Source: Myxococcales bacterium UBA1660
GTDB taxonomy: Bacteria > Myxococcota_A > Polyangia > Polyangiales > Houyiibacteriaceae
Direction of reading: 5' to 3'
Assembly (NCBI GenBank): GCA_002320815.1
Contig: DCLA01000027.1
Span: 1 to 29,360 of the forward strand
Length of the DNA stretch: 29,360 nucleotides
Part shown: positions 1 through 6,455 of the stretch, piece by piece
How the letters are laid out: every line of letters starts with the position of its first letter
Numbering within the stretch: the first letter of the stretch is position 1
Notes under the pieces: generated by a model
What the model was told of the DNA's origin: nothing
What the model saw: only the letters and a program-made list of their open reading frames with translations
Databases searched by the model: none
Translations under genes and position numbers: made by a program

Positions 1-129
1 GGGGGGGCCGGGGACGTACCCGGGGTCGGGGATGACGTTCTCGGGAGGCGGGTCGAGGGGTTCGGCCTGGGCTCGCACTCCTGCGGAGAGCAGCAGCGTG
101 GCCAGCAGCGCGATCGTGGTTCGAAGCAT
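1..129 (-). CDS. Exported protein, N-terminal fragment (runs off left edge)
   Basis: The reverse strand reads ATG at 129 followed by an open frame to the window edge. The first ~20 residues (MLRTTIALLATLLLSAGVRA) form a typical Sec signal peptide: a basic start, a Leu/Ala core and a probable cut after an ARA-type site. After this comes a Pro/Asp-rich stretch beginning QAEPLDPPPENV. An in-frame ATG at 219 with an AAGGA sequence 6 nt upstream could add 30 residues, but that would put a long polar tail before the signal peptide, so 129 is preferred. No leaderless-type -10 is seen here. Function cannot be inferred from 43 residues. Confidence 0.6.
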   Translation of the reverse strand, partial: MLRTTIALLATLLLSAGVRAQAEPLDPPPENVIPDPGYVPGPP

Positions 130-320
130 CGTCGAGGGGTCTTGCAGGGGCTGTGCCGTACTGGTCCAAGTCGTGCCGGTGCGCGCTAGCTGTGCCGAAG
201 CGACGTCTCGGTCGGTCATTTCGTTTCCTTGGCCGTGCCACAGTGGGCCGCCCAACCGACCTTCGTGACCTCGGGGTCGCGCGGTGGGCGGGGGGCCGGA
301 AGTGCGCCACCCTGGGACCC

Positions 321-665
321 ATGGCGACCCTGACGAAGATCCCCGATGGCTTCCGAGTGGAGCTCAGCCCCCTGGAGAAGGTGGGCGCGCTCAGCCCCGA
401 CGTGACCGTGACCTGGACCCAGGTCCGGCGGGTGACCTACCTCGACCAGCCGCGCACCGAGCTCCACGGGCTCCGGGCGCCGGGCACCGGTCTGCCGGGG
501 GTGGTCTACCTGGGCACCTGGCGCACCTGGGAGCGAAAGACCTTCGTGGCCGCGTATCGGCACGACCCGGGCTACGTGATCGACCTCGAGGGGCACGACT
601 TCGACCGCCTCATCGTGAGCGGCGAGAGGGTCCCCTTCCTGGAGTCGGCGCACCTCGATGGCTGA
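321..665 (+). CDS. Hypothetical small protein, possibly PH-like beta-barrel
   Basis: A 114-residue protein starting MATLTKIPDGF. It has no signal peptide or membrane segment and is rich in short beta-prone stretches. The middle part (about residues 47-100: LHGLRAPGTGLPG, LGTWRTWERKTFVA, VIDLEGHDFDRLIVS) resembles small bacterial PH-like domain proteins in which a GTxRxxxxKTFxA strand is followed by DLEGxxFDRLxVS. That resemblance is from memory and weak. An upstream in-frame extension to 153 has no start signal and its residues do not look coding, so the ATG at 321 is chosen. The stop overlaps the start of the Nudix gene by 8 nt, which suggests co-translation of the two. Confidence 0.65.
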   Translation: MATLTKIPDGFRVELSPLEKVGALSPDVTVTWTQVRRVTYLDQPRTELHGLRAPGTGLPGVVYLGTWRTWERKTFVAAYRHDPGYVIDLEGHDFDRLIVSGERVPFLESAHLDG

Positions 666-1206
666 TCCGGCCCGGGTCGATCTGCCGCCCCAGGTGCTGA
701 ACCACCCGGGGCTCCGGAACCGCTACCGGCCCAACGCGGCCCTGGTGATCCGCAACCACGCCGGGCTCCTCCTGTGGTGCGAGCGCATCCGGTACCCGGG
801 TTGCTGGCAGTTCCCCCAGGGCGGCGTGGACCCGGGCGAGACGCCGCTCGAGGCGGCGTGGCGCGAGGCGGGCGAGGAGCTGGGGCTGCCGGACCCGGCG
901 GCGTCGCTCCGGCTGGAAGGCCAGGTGGCCGAGCCCCTCCGCTACGACTTCACGGTGCCCTTCATCGAGGAGTTCCTGGAGCGGCGCGGGCACTCCTACG
1001 TGGGGCAGGCGCAGCACTTCTTCCTCGCCCGCTTCCTCGGCGACGAGCGGGAGCTGACCCTGCGGCCGCCCCCGGGCTGCGAACCCGAGTTCGCGAGCTG
1101 GCGATGGGCTGGGCCCGAGCTGGTGGAGACGGTGCCCTGGTTCAAGCGCACCGTCGCCCGCGACGCGCTCCGCGCCCTCGGGGTCCTGGAAGCTACGGAT
1201 CCGTAG
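658..1206 (+). CDS. rppH: Nudix hydrolase, RppH/NudH-like RNA pyrophosphohydrolase
   Basis: A 182-residue Nudix protein. Known relatives (RppH/NudH, Ap4A hydrolases) remove pyrophosphate from 5'-triphosphate RNA or cleave dinucleoside polyphosphates with Mg2+. The full Nudix box GX5EX7REUXEEXGU is present from the GGVDPGE segment through REAGEELGL (about residues 52-74). It is preceded by RYRPNAALVI and WQFPQGG, the two segments that mark the RppH/Ap4A-hydrolase branch. A later PEFASWRW matches the PEFDGWRWV of E. coli RppH. The N-terminal ~20 residues and an insert near FIEEFLERRGHSY make it slightly longer than E. coli RppH. The ATG overlaps the preceding gene by 8 nt. RNA versus dinucleotide substrate cannot be settled from sequence, so the symbol reflects the family call. 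Confidence 0.8.
   Translation: MADPARVDLPPQVLNHPGLRNRYRPNAALVIRNHAGLLLWCERIRYPGCWQFPQGGVDPGETPLEAAWREAGEELGLPDPAASLRLEGQVAEPLRYDFTVPFIEEFLERRGHSYVGQAQHFFLARFLGDERELTLRPPPGCEPEFASWRWAGPELVETVPWFKRTVARDALRALGVLEATDP
1193..1206. other. Perfect 14-bp palindrome over Nudix stop codon
   Basis: CTACGGATCCGTAG reads the same on both strands and ends with the TAG stop of the Nudix gene. Just downstream (1216-1229) is a 5-bp GGGGG/CCCCC hairpin with a CCTT loop. Both lie between the Nudix frame and the -10 box at 1233. They could act as an operator or weak terminator; no U-run follows. Confidence 0.35.
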
Positions 1207-1232
1207 TCTACCGATGGGGGCCTTCCCCCGAG

Positions 1233-1238
1233 TATTCT
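1233..1238 (+). promoter_or_regulatory. Leaderless-type -10 (TATTCT) for the gene at 1246
   Basis: TATTCT ends 7 nt before the ATG at 1246, so transcription would start at or next to the A of the ATG. No clear -35 is visible. It supports 1246 as a real gene start although the frame is broken soon after. Confidence 0.55.
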
Positions 1239-1245
1239 GGACGCC

Positions 1246-3085
1246 ATGGAACTCTCGGGGGTCGCCCTCTTCCTGATGACCGCGCAGGCCATGGCCGGGT
1301 CCCGGGCGTCGGGCGCGTAGAGGGTCTCGTCGATCACGCAGACGGCCGCGCCCGCGGCGCCCTGGCAGACCAAGCCATCGGCGCAGTCCTCGGTGGTCAC
1401 GCAGGAGCCGGGCGGCCCCATATCGGCGCGGTCTGCGCGCCCGCCACGAGCACCAGCGCGTGGTCGCCGCTGGCCGTGGACACCGTCTGCCGTACGGGCA
1501 GCGGGGACCTCTGCGATCCCGACGAGGTCTGTGACGGCACCGCCCTCGCGTGTCCGGAGGACACCGTCGCGGCGGCCGCGACCGAGTGCCGCGCGTCCGC
1601 CGGCGACTGCGACGTCGCCGAGGTCTGCTCCGGCGTGGCCAGCGAGGCCTGCCCCGTCGACGTCGTCGCGGCGGGGGGCACCGTCTGCTGCGCGTCCGCC
1701 GGTCCCTGCGACGTCGCGGATCGCTGCGATGGCACCCGCGTCGCCTGCCCCGCCGACGCCTTCCGGCCGGCCACCCGCGTCTGCCGCCCGGCGGGCTTCC
1801 CGCTCAACGGGGCCGGCGTGCCCTACCGCGTGGGCACCGGCGATTGCGACGTGCCCGAGATGTGCACCGGATCGTCCGCCGATTGTCCGGCCGACGTGGT
1901 GGAGCCGGCCACCACCGTGTGTCGCCCCAGCGCCGGCGTCTGCGACACCCACGCGGAGACCTGCACCGGCGGCAGCAAGAGCTGCCCCGCGGACGTGTCG
2001 GCGGCGGTGGTCTGCCGCGGCTCGGCGGGTTCCTGCGATCTCCCGAGGTCTGTGATCCCGCGGGCGTCGACTACCCCAACTGCCCGCCCGACGACTACGC
2101 GCCGATGATCACCCGCTGCCGCGCGGCGGGGACCGCGCCGTGCAACCCCGCCGAGTACTGCACCGGGAGCGACGTGGACTGTCCCGCGGACGTTCCCGCG
2201 ATGGCCGGCATGGTCTGCCGCGCGCCCACCGGACCCTGCGACGCGCCGGACACCTGCAACGGTCGCACGCAGATGTGCCAGCCCTCGAACGTCAACCTGC
2301 TCGATGGGCAAGCGTGCGGGACCGGCGGCACCTGCATGGGGGGCACCTGCTCGGTGCCCGCCGCGCTGGACATCGGCGACGAGTGCACGAGCAACGCCGC
2401 CTGCACCTCGGGCAACTGCGGCACCATGGCCGACGGTTCCCGCCAGTGCATCGGCGCCACCCAGGCGGGCTTCGGTGAGAGCTGCGATGGCCGGGACGGC
2501 CTCGCGCCCGGCGACCCCAGCGGCACCCAGTGCGCCACCGACGGGCCCTTCCTCGCCTGCTGCCGGGGCGGCACCCGCGCCGGCACCGGCCAGACCGGCA
2601 CCTGCCGCGAGTGCTGCGGGACCGGCGACCCCATCGCCGGCTGCGCCGGGCGCGACAACTTCTGCTGCGGCGGCGTCTGTCAGGACCTCTTCAACGATAC
2701 GGAGAACTGCGGCAACTGCGGCTACGACTGCGAGGACCAGACCAACGCCTGTCGCCCCTCGGTCATCGCGTGCTCCGAAGAGGACTGCATCTTCAGCTAC
2801 GCCTGCGCGCCGGGCGAGGTGTGCACCGACTTCGACGAGGCCTGCGCCGAGACCGGGCTCCCCTACTTCTGCGACCGCTCCGGCTACGACTGCGGTACAA
2901 GCCTGACCATCCTCGCTGGCTCGACGTGCGACACCTGCGTGACGGACGCGGACTGCACCCGCGCGGGGGAGACCTGCTACTCCGGCTGCGCCGTGGGCTC
3001 CGGTGCGAGGGTGGAACTCTACGGAGGCTGGTGCACCGCGGGCAGCTACTGCGCGCTCGCGCCGGCGGACTGCGGCGTCGACTGA
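1246..3085 (+). pseudogene. Broken secreted protein with disintegrin-like Cys repeats
   Basis: The promoter and first 24 codons (MELSGVALFLMTAQAMAG...) are intact, but the frame hits TAG at 1318. From 1318 to 1435 the sensible Cys-rich coding sequence is on the minus strand (SCVTTEDCADGLVCQ). From about 1436 it returns to the plus strand and runs to 2041. There a one-base deficit in a C run changes frame, and the gene then runs to TGA at 3085. The body holds eight units of the form CRxSAGxCDxAExCxGxxxxCPxD, the spacing seen in eukaryotic ADAM disintegrin domains. A C-terminal part follows with clustered Cys (e.g. CCGGVCQDLFNDTENCGNCG). Intact it would be about 610 residues and exported. Whether the lesions are real or sequencing errors cannot be told here. 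The internal inversion is hard to explain as a base-call error. Confidence 0.7.
1310..1443. other. Small inverted segment bounded by 12-bp inverted repeats
   Basis: CGGGCGCGTAGA at 1310-1321 and TCTGCGCGCCCG at 1432-1443 are inverted copies matching at 11 of 12 positions. The ~110 bp between them code sensibly only on the minus strand. Flipping the segment joins its C-terminal end (DETLYAP) in frame to the plus-strand disintegrin repeats (ATSTSAWSP). The N-terminal junction stays out of frame by one base. Confidence 0.55.
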
Positions 3086-3087
3086 GG

Positions 3088-3546
3088 CTACTCGAGGCCG
3101 GGGGGCATGGGGAGCTCGCTGGTCACCGGCGGGCCGGCCCCCATGAAGACCAGCCGCTCGTAGGCGTTGTAGTCCGAGGCCAGGACGAACGCGCCGCCGG
3201 GCGGCAGCGCTTCGACCACCTGGCGCAGCCAGGCGGCGTGGGGCGCGTTCGCCGCCGCCGTCGGGAGGAACGCGGCGACGAAGGCGTCGGCCAGATCGGG
3301 GACCGGCAGATCCGCGTCGGCCCAGTCGAGGCGCGCGGGCCCCAGCGACCCGCGGGTGTGGCGCGGCTCCAGGCTCAGCGCGTCCCAAGGACCGCTCGGC
3401 GGGATCTCGCCGATGGCGTAGCGCCAGGCCATGCCGTTGGGCGCCATGGCCGGCACGATCGCCAGGGACTCGTAGCCCCGCCGGTGGAGCTCGGCGACCA
3501 TCAGGATCAGCGCATGGGCGAGCTCACGTCCGTTCCGTTGCGTCAT
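3088..3546 (-). CDS. Hypothetical protein, 152 aa
   Basis: The start at 3546 (MTQRNGRELAHALILM) is supported by a TACCCT hexamer ending 8 nt upstream. No signal peptide or membrane segment is seen. The first 50 residues are helical with a notable HRRGYESLAIVPAMAPNGMAWRYAIG stretch (two fragments: HRRGYESLAIVPAM and APNGMAWRYAIG). I have a vague memory of small uncharacterised proteins with a similar RGYxxLxxxPxxSPxGxxWR motif, but I cannot name a family. The rest is acidic and ends PMPPGLE. It converges with the broken disintegrin-like gene, only 2 nt apart, and diverges from the YdeI-like gene at 3612. Function unknown. Confidence 0.75.
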   Translation of the reverse strand: MTQRNGRELAHALILMVAELHRRGYESLAIVPAMAPNGMAWRYAIGEIPPSGPWDALSLEPRHTRGSLGPARLDWADADLPVPDLADAFVAAFLPTAAANAPHAAWLRQVVEALPPGGAFVLASDYNAYERLVFMGAGPPVTSELPMPPGLE

Positions 3547-3554
3547 GGTCTCCG

Positions 3555-3560
3555 AGGGTA
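3555..3560 (-). promoter_or_regulatory. Leaderless-type -10 (TACCCT) for the gene at 3546
   Basis: On the minus strand TACCCT is followed by 8 nt and then the ATG at 3546. Confidence 0.5.
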
Positions 3561-3576
3561 GCGTGTTCGCGGTCCC

Positions 3577-3605
3577 TTGACGGCGACGACCGAAGCCGGC
3601 GATGA
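3577..3605 (+). promoter_or_regulatory. Possible promoter for the gene at 3612
   Basis: TTGACG at 3577-3582 is a good -35. A weak -10 (CGATGA or GATGAC) follows after 17-18 nt, 5-6 nt before the ATG. The -10 is poor, so this is tentative. Confidence 0.3.
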
Positions 3606-3611
3606 CGACCC

Positions 3612-4184
3612 ATGGCCGACGACGTCGAGGAGTGGTTCGCGAGCCGCAAACGCTGGCAGCCGGAGCTCGCCGCCGTGCGCGAGGTGTTCCTGGGCGCCGG
3701 GCTCGCCGAGCAGCTCAAGTGGCGCAAGGCCTGCTATACGCACGGCGACCACAACATCGTGATCCTGCAGCCCATGAAGGCGCACCTGGCGCTGATGTTC
3801 TTCAAGGGCGCCCTGCTCGCAGATCCAAAGGGGCTCCTCCACGACCAGGGGCCCAACTCGCGCTCGGCGAAGCGCGTGGAGATCCACGACGTCGCCGAGG
3901 TGAAGGCAGCCACCAAGGCGATCCGAGCGCTGGTGCGCGAAGCCGTCGCCGCCGCCGAGGCCGGCCTCGAGGTGGAGCCCACCGGCGGCCCTCAGATCCC
4001 CGACGAGCTCGCGGCGCGCTTCGGCCGGGAGCCCAAGCTGGCGGCGGCCTTCGCGGAGCTCACCCCGGGGCGCCAGCGCCACTACTGCATGCACATCGGC
4101 GGGGCGAAGAAGACCGAGACCCGGCAGCGGCGGGTGGACCAGTGCGCGCCCCGGATCCTGGCCGGCAAGGGGCTCCGCGACTGA
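3612..4184 (+). CDS. YdeI/OmpD-associated, DUF1801-type protein
   Basis: A 190-residue cytosolic protein. Residues ~1-110 carry the DUF1801 (YdhG-like) pattern: a helical start, LAEQLKWRKACYTHG, NIVILQPMKAHLALMFFKGALL, then SRSAKRVEI. The C-terminal part has IPDELAARFGREPKLAAAFAELTPGRQRHYCMHI followed by the Lys/Thr/Arg-rich KKTETRQRR, the usual end of the YdeI/OmdA family (quoted as motifs within a longer stretch). The molecular function of the family is unknown; some members are linked to envelope stress or peptide resistance. The length fits the family. It diverges from the gene at 3546, with 65 bp between the starts, and is followed after 20 bp by the sulfatase, which has its own -10. Confidence 0.85.
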   Translation: MADDVEEWFASRKRWQPELAAVREVFLGAGLAEQLKWRKACYTHGDHNIVILQPMKAHLALMFFKGALLADPKGLLHDQGPNSRSAKRVEIHDVAEVKAATKAIRALVREAVAAAEAGLEVEPTGGPQIPDELAARFGREPKLAAAFAELTPGRQRHYCMHIGGAKKTETRQRRVDQCAPRILAGKGLRD

Positions 4185-4191
4185 GCTCTGG

Positions 4192-4197
4192 TAGAAC
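4192..4197 (+). promoter_or_regulatory. Leaderless-type -10 (TAGAAC) for the sulfatase
   Basis: TAGAAC lies 7 nt before the ATG at 4205, inside the 20-bp gap after the previous stop. Confidence 0.5.
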
Positions 4198-4204
4198 CGG
4201 TCCG

Positions 4205-5599
4205 ATGGGACGACGAGGCGGGACCTTCGGACGGCGAGACCTCCTGCGCGCGGCGGGCGCGGTGGCCGCCAGCAGCGTGGCGTGTGGGGAGGGGGACCCG
4301 GCGATGCCCGGTCCCCAGCGGATCCTCTTCATCACCGCCGACGACCTGGGGTGGAAGGATCTGTCCAGCGCCGGGAACCCGAACCTGGCCACGCCGAATC
4401 TCGACCGGCTGCTGGCCGGGGGCGTGTCCTTCGAGCGGGCCTTCGACGTGACCTCCACCTGCGCCTCGAGTCGGACCACCTACGCGACCGGGCAGTACCC
4501 GCACACCCACGGGGTGACCGCGCTGGTCCACCGGATGCCCGAGCTCTCCTTGCCCCCCGGGACGCCCACGCTCGCGAGTCACCTGCGCGACGCCGGATAC
4601 CTCACGGGCATCGAGGGCAAGTTCCACCTCGCCTTCCCCACCGGGGCCGAGGAGTACGGCTACGACGACGTGCGGACCTCGCTGCTCGCCCAGAAGATCA
4701 CCGACACCGAGGAGACCCTCGACTTCCTGCGGGTCCACGCCGACGAGCCTTGGTTCTTCGAGGTCAACTACATGAACCCGCACCGGAACGGGCTCGGCGA
4801 GTTCCAGCAGCACGAGGACCACCCGGTGGACCCCGCGGCGATCGTGATCCCCGCCACCATGCGGGTGCCGGACGTCGAGGGCGCCCGGGAGGAGATCGCG
4901 GCCTACTACAGCCAGGTCGAGCGCATGGACGCGATGATCGGGGAGGTCGTCGCCGAGCTCGAGGCCCTGGGTCAGCTCGACGACACCCTGGTGGTCTTCA
5001 TCAGCGACAACGGGAGCCCCTTCCCGCAGAACAAGCTCAGCCTCTACGACCGGGGCACGGGGACGCCCCTCTTCTTCCACTGGCCGGCCGCCTTGCCCGC
5101 GGGGGTCTCGCGGACCGAGCTGGTCTCGTCGGTCGATCTGATGCCCACGATCCTCGAACTCGCCGAGGTGCCGATCCCCGACGACGTCGAAGGCGCGAGC
5201 CGCCGGTCCTTGCTGGCCGCGACGGCTCCCGGTGCCCCCGTTGCCCCCGGTGCCGTGTTCGGGGAGATGACCCGACACATCGGCCCGCTCTTCCCCATGC
5301 GGAGCGTGCGCACCGACCGGTACCGCTACGTGCGGAACTACAGCGCGGCGCCGATCCCCCTCGAAGGCGACGACCAACCCTGGGTCCAGGAGGTCCTCGC
5401 CGACCTTCCGGCGGATCTCACCTGGGGTGAGCCGCGGGTCCCGGAGGAGCTCTACGACCTCGAGAGCGACCCGCACGAGTCCACGAACCTCCTCGAGGCC
5501 GGCGAGGAACCCGCCGCGCTGGCGGAGCTCCGGACGCTCCTCGACGAGCACATGGCGCGCACGGCCGACCCCTACCTCGGCCAGCCCTTCGAGAGCTGA
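4205..5599 (+). CDS. Exported sulfatase with atypical C-x-S-x-R motif
   Basis: A 464-residue sulfatase of the alkaline-phosphatase superfamily. These enzymes hydrolyse sulfate esters using a formylglycine made from an active-site Cys. The N-terminus has a twin-arginine motif (GRRDLL, residues 9-14) followed by a short hydrophobic stretch and SVAC at 24-27, so it may be a Tat-exported lipoprotein. Metal ligands are visible in TADDLG (44-49) and ISDNGSP. The catalytic-site Lys/His appear in EGKFHLA. The expected C-x-P/A-x-R formylglycine motif reads CASSR (86-90), with Ser at the third position. A C-terminal EELYDLESDPHESTNL is the usual sulfatase ending. Closest in feel to heparan/N-sulfoglucosamine-type sulfatases. 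No formylglycine-generating enzyme or anaerobic maturase is encoded nearby. Confidence 0.9.
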   Translation: MGRRGGTFGRRDLLRAAGAVAASSVACGEGDPAMPGPQRILFITADDLGWKDLSSAGNPNLATPNLDRLLAGGVSFERAFDVTSTCASSRTTYATGQYPHTHGVTALVHRMPELSLPPGTPTLASHLRDAGYLTGIEGKFHLAFPTGAEEYGYDDVRTSLLAQKITDTEETLDFLRVHADEPWFFEVNYMNPHRNGLGEFQQHEDHPVDPAAIVIPATMRVPDVEGAREEIAAYYSQVERMDAMIGEVVAELEALGQLDDTLVVFISDNGSPFPQNKLSLYDRGTGTPLFFHWPAALPAGVSRTELVSSVDLMPTILELAEVPIPDDVEGASRRSLLAATAPGAPVAPGAVFGEMTRHIGPLFPMRSVRTDRYRYVRNYSAAPIPLEGDDQPWVQEVLADLPADLTWGEPRVPEELYDLESDPHESTNLLEAGEEPAALAELRTLLDEHMARTADPYLGQPFES

Positions 5600-5603
5600 G
5601 CGG

Positions 5604-5622
5604 CCCTCGGTATCCTCGAGGG
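5604..5622. terminator. Possible bidirectional terminator hairpin
   Basis: CCCTCG (5604-5609) pairs with CGAGGG (5617-5622) around a 7-nt loop, between the convergent sulfatase and DinB-like genes. There is no U-run on either side. Confidence 0.35.
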
Positions 5623-5623
5623 G

Positions 5624-6157
5624 TCAGCCGGCGGCTTCGGCGCGCAGCATCGCGACCAGGTCGGTGACCCCGATGTCGTGACCCTGTTGGGTCAGCAGCG
5701 TGGTGACCTGGCCGCGGTGGTGGGTCTGGTGATTGAAGACGTGCACCACCGACCACCAGAGCGGGCTCTCGCTGCGCTGACCGCGCCTCACGTACACGAG
5801 CGGTCCGGTGAGCTCCTCCGGGGTGAGCCCGCCGACCCAGGCGGCGAGCTCCTCGTCGGTGCGCGCGCGCTCGCGCCGGAGCTGGTCGAAGTCCTCGTAG
5901 AGCACCTCGTCGAGGGCCATCACGCCGGGCGCGAGCTGGCCATCGGGCACCTCCGTGCCCCGGAAGCGCGCCAGCCAGATCCGGTCGGCGACCAGCAGAT
6001 GGTTCAGGGTGCCGTGGATGGAGTCGAAGAACGCACCCATGGGGCGCTTCCGCTCGGCGTCGTCCAGCGTGGCGACCAGCGCGTAGAGGCGCTCGTTCAT
6101 CCAGCGGTTGTAGCGGGCCAGGGCGGCCAGCCAGTCGGGGCTCAGGGGGTCTCGCAC
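5624..6157 (-). CDS. DinB-family putative metal-dependent enzyme
   Basis: A 177-residue DinB/YfiT-fold four-helix protein. Family members bind a divalent metal through three His and include thiol-dependent transferases such as those using bacillithiol or mycothiol; most are uncharacterised. Two His motifs are seen: LNHLLVADRIW near residue 50, and VFNHQTHHRGQVTTLL near residue 145. LARYNRWMNERLY at the N-terminus is the usual DinB opening. A GTG start at 6157 (VRDPLSPDW) is chosen because a TATGCT hexamer sits 6 nt upstream. The frame is open further upstream but into sequence shared with the next gene. The gene lies 26 bp downstream of the small acidic lipoprotein and converges with the sulfatase. 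Confidence 0.85.
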   Translation of the reverse strand: MRDPLSPDWLAALARYNRWMNERLYALVATLDDAERKRPMGAFFDSIHGTLNHLLVADRIWLARFRGTEVPDGQLAPGVMALDEVLYEDFDQLRRERARTDEELAAWVGGLTPEELTGPLVYVRRGQRSESPLWWSVVHVFNHQTHHRGQVTTLLTQQGHDIGVTDLVAMLRAEAAG

Positions 6158-6163
6158 CGCCGG

Positions 6164-6169
6164 AGCATA
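6164..6169 (-). promoter_or_regulatory. Leaderless-type -10 (TATGCT) for the DinB-like gene
   Basis: On the minus strand TATGCT is followed by 6 nt and the GTG at 6157. It decides the start codon of this gene. Confidence 0.55.
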
Positions 6170-6183
6170 GCGCCCCGGCGCGA

Positions 6184-6411
6184 TCAGTCCGCTTCGGCTT
6201 CGCCGGTGAGGCCGGGTCCCGCTTCGTCGGCCGCCTCGTCGATGGTGTCGAGCTGCTCCTCGTTCTCCTCGTCGGCCTGGTCGGCGGCTTCGTCGATCCG
6301 CTCGTTCATCTCGTCCTGGACCTCCTGGGCCCGCTCTTCGGCGGGGGTCTCCTCGCAGGCCGCGGCGAGGCAAAGGATCGATGAGAGGGTGATTCCGAAA
6401 AGGTGATTCAT
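6184..6411 (-). CDS. Small acidic lipoprotein, 75 aa
   Basis: A signal peptide ending in LAAAC (MNHLFGITLSSILCLAAAC) predicts lipidation at Cys19. The mature ~56 residues are almost entirely Glu/Asp/Ala/Gln with a helical, coiled-coil-like pattern (EVQDEMNERIDEAADQADE), and end GEAEAD. A Shine-Dalgarno AGGAG lies about 7 nt before the ATG, so unlike many neighbours this gene has a leader. It starts 44 nt after the stop of the MYXO-CTERM protein and could be read from the same transcript. There is no recognised family. The composition resembles small envelope spacer or metal-binding lipoproteins, but this is a guess. Confidence 0.7.
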   Translation of the reverse strand: MNHLFGITLSSILCLAAACEETPAEERAQEVQDEMNERIDEAADQADEENEEQLDTIDEAADEAGPGLTGEAEAD

Positions 6412-6455
6412 GCGCGCTCCTCTCGGAGTGGACGTGCGAACCGTGGCCTGCGTTT

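Noticed and set aside
1246..1320. 24-codon ORF as an independent leader peptide
   Set aside because: Its promoter and signal-like sequence fit the N-terminus of the downstream Cys-repeat gene, and the stop lies at the edge of the inverted segment.
996..1952. 318-residue minus-strand ORF as a real gene
   Set aside because: Only ~110 bp of it (1318-1430) reads like protein. The rest is a shadow of the Nudix gene and of the plus-strand Cys repeats.
1823..3388. Long minus-strand ORF opposite the Cys-repeat gene
   Set aside because: Composition is Ala/Gly/Arg shadow sequence without motifs; the plus strand has ordered Cys repeats.
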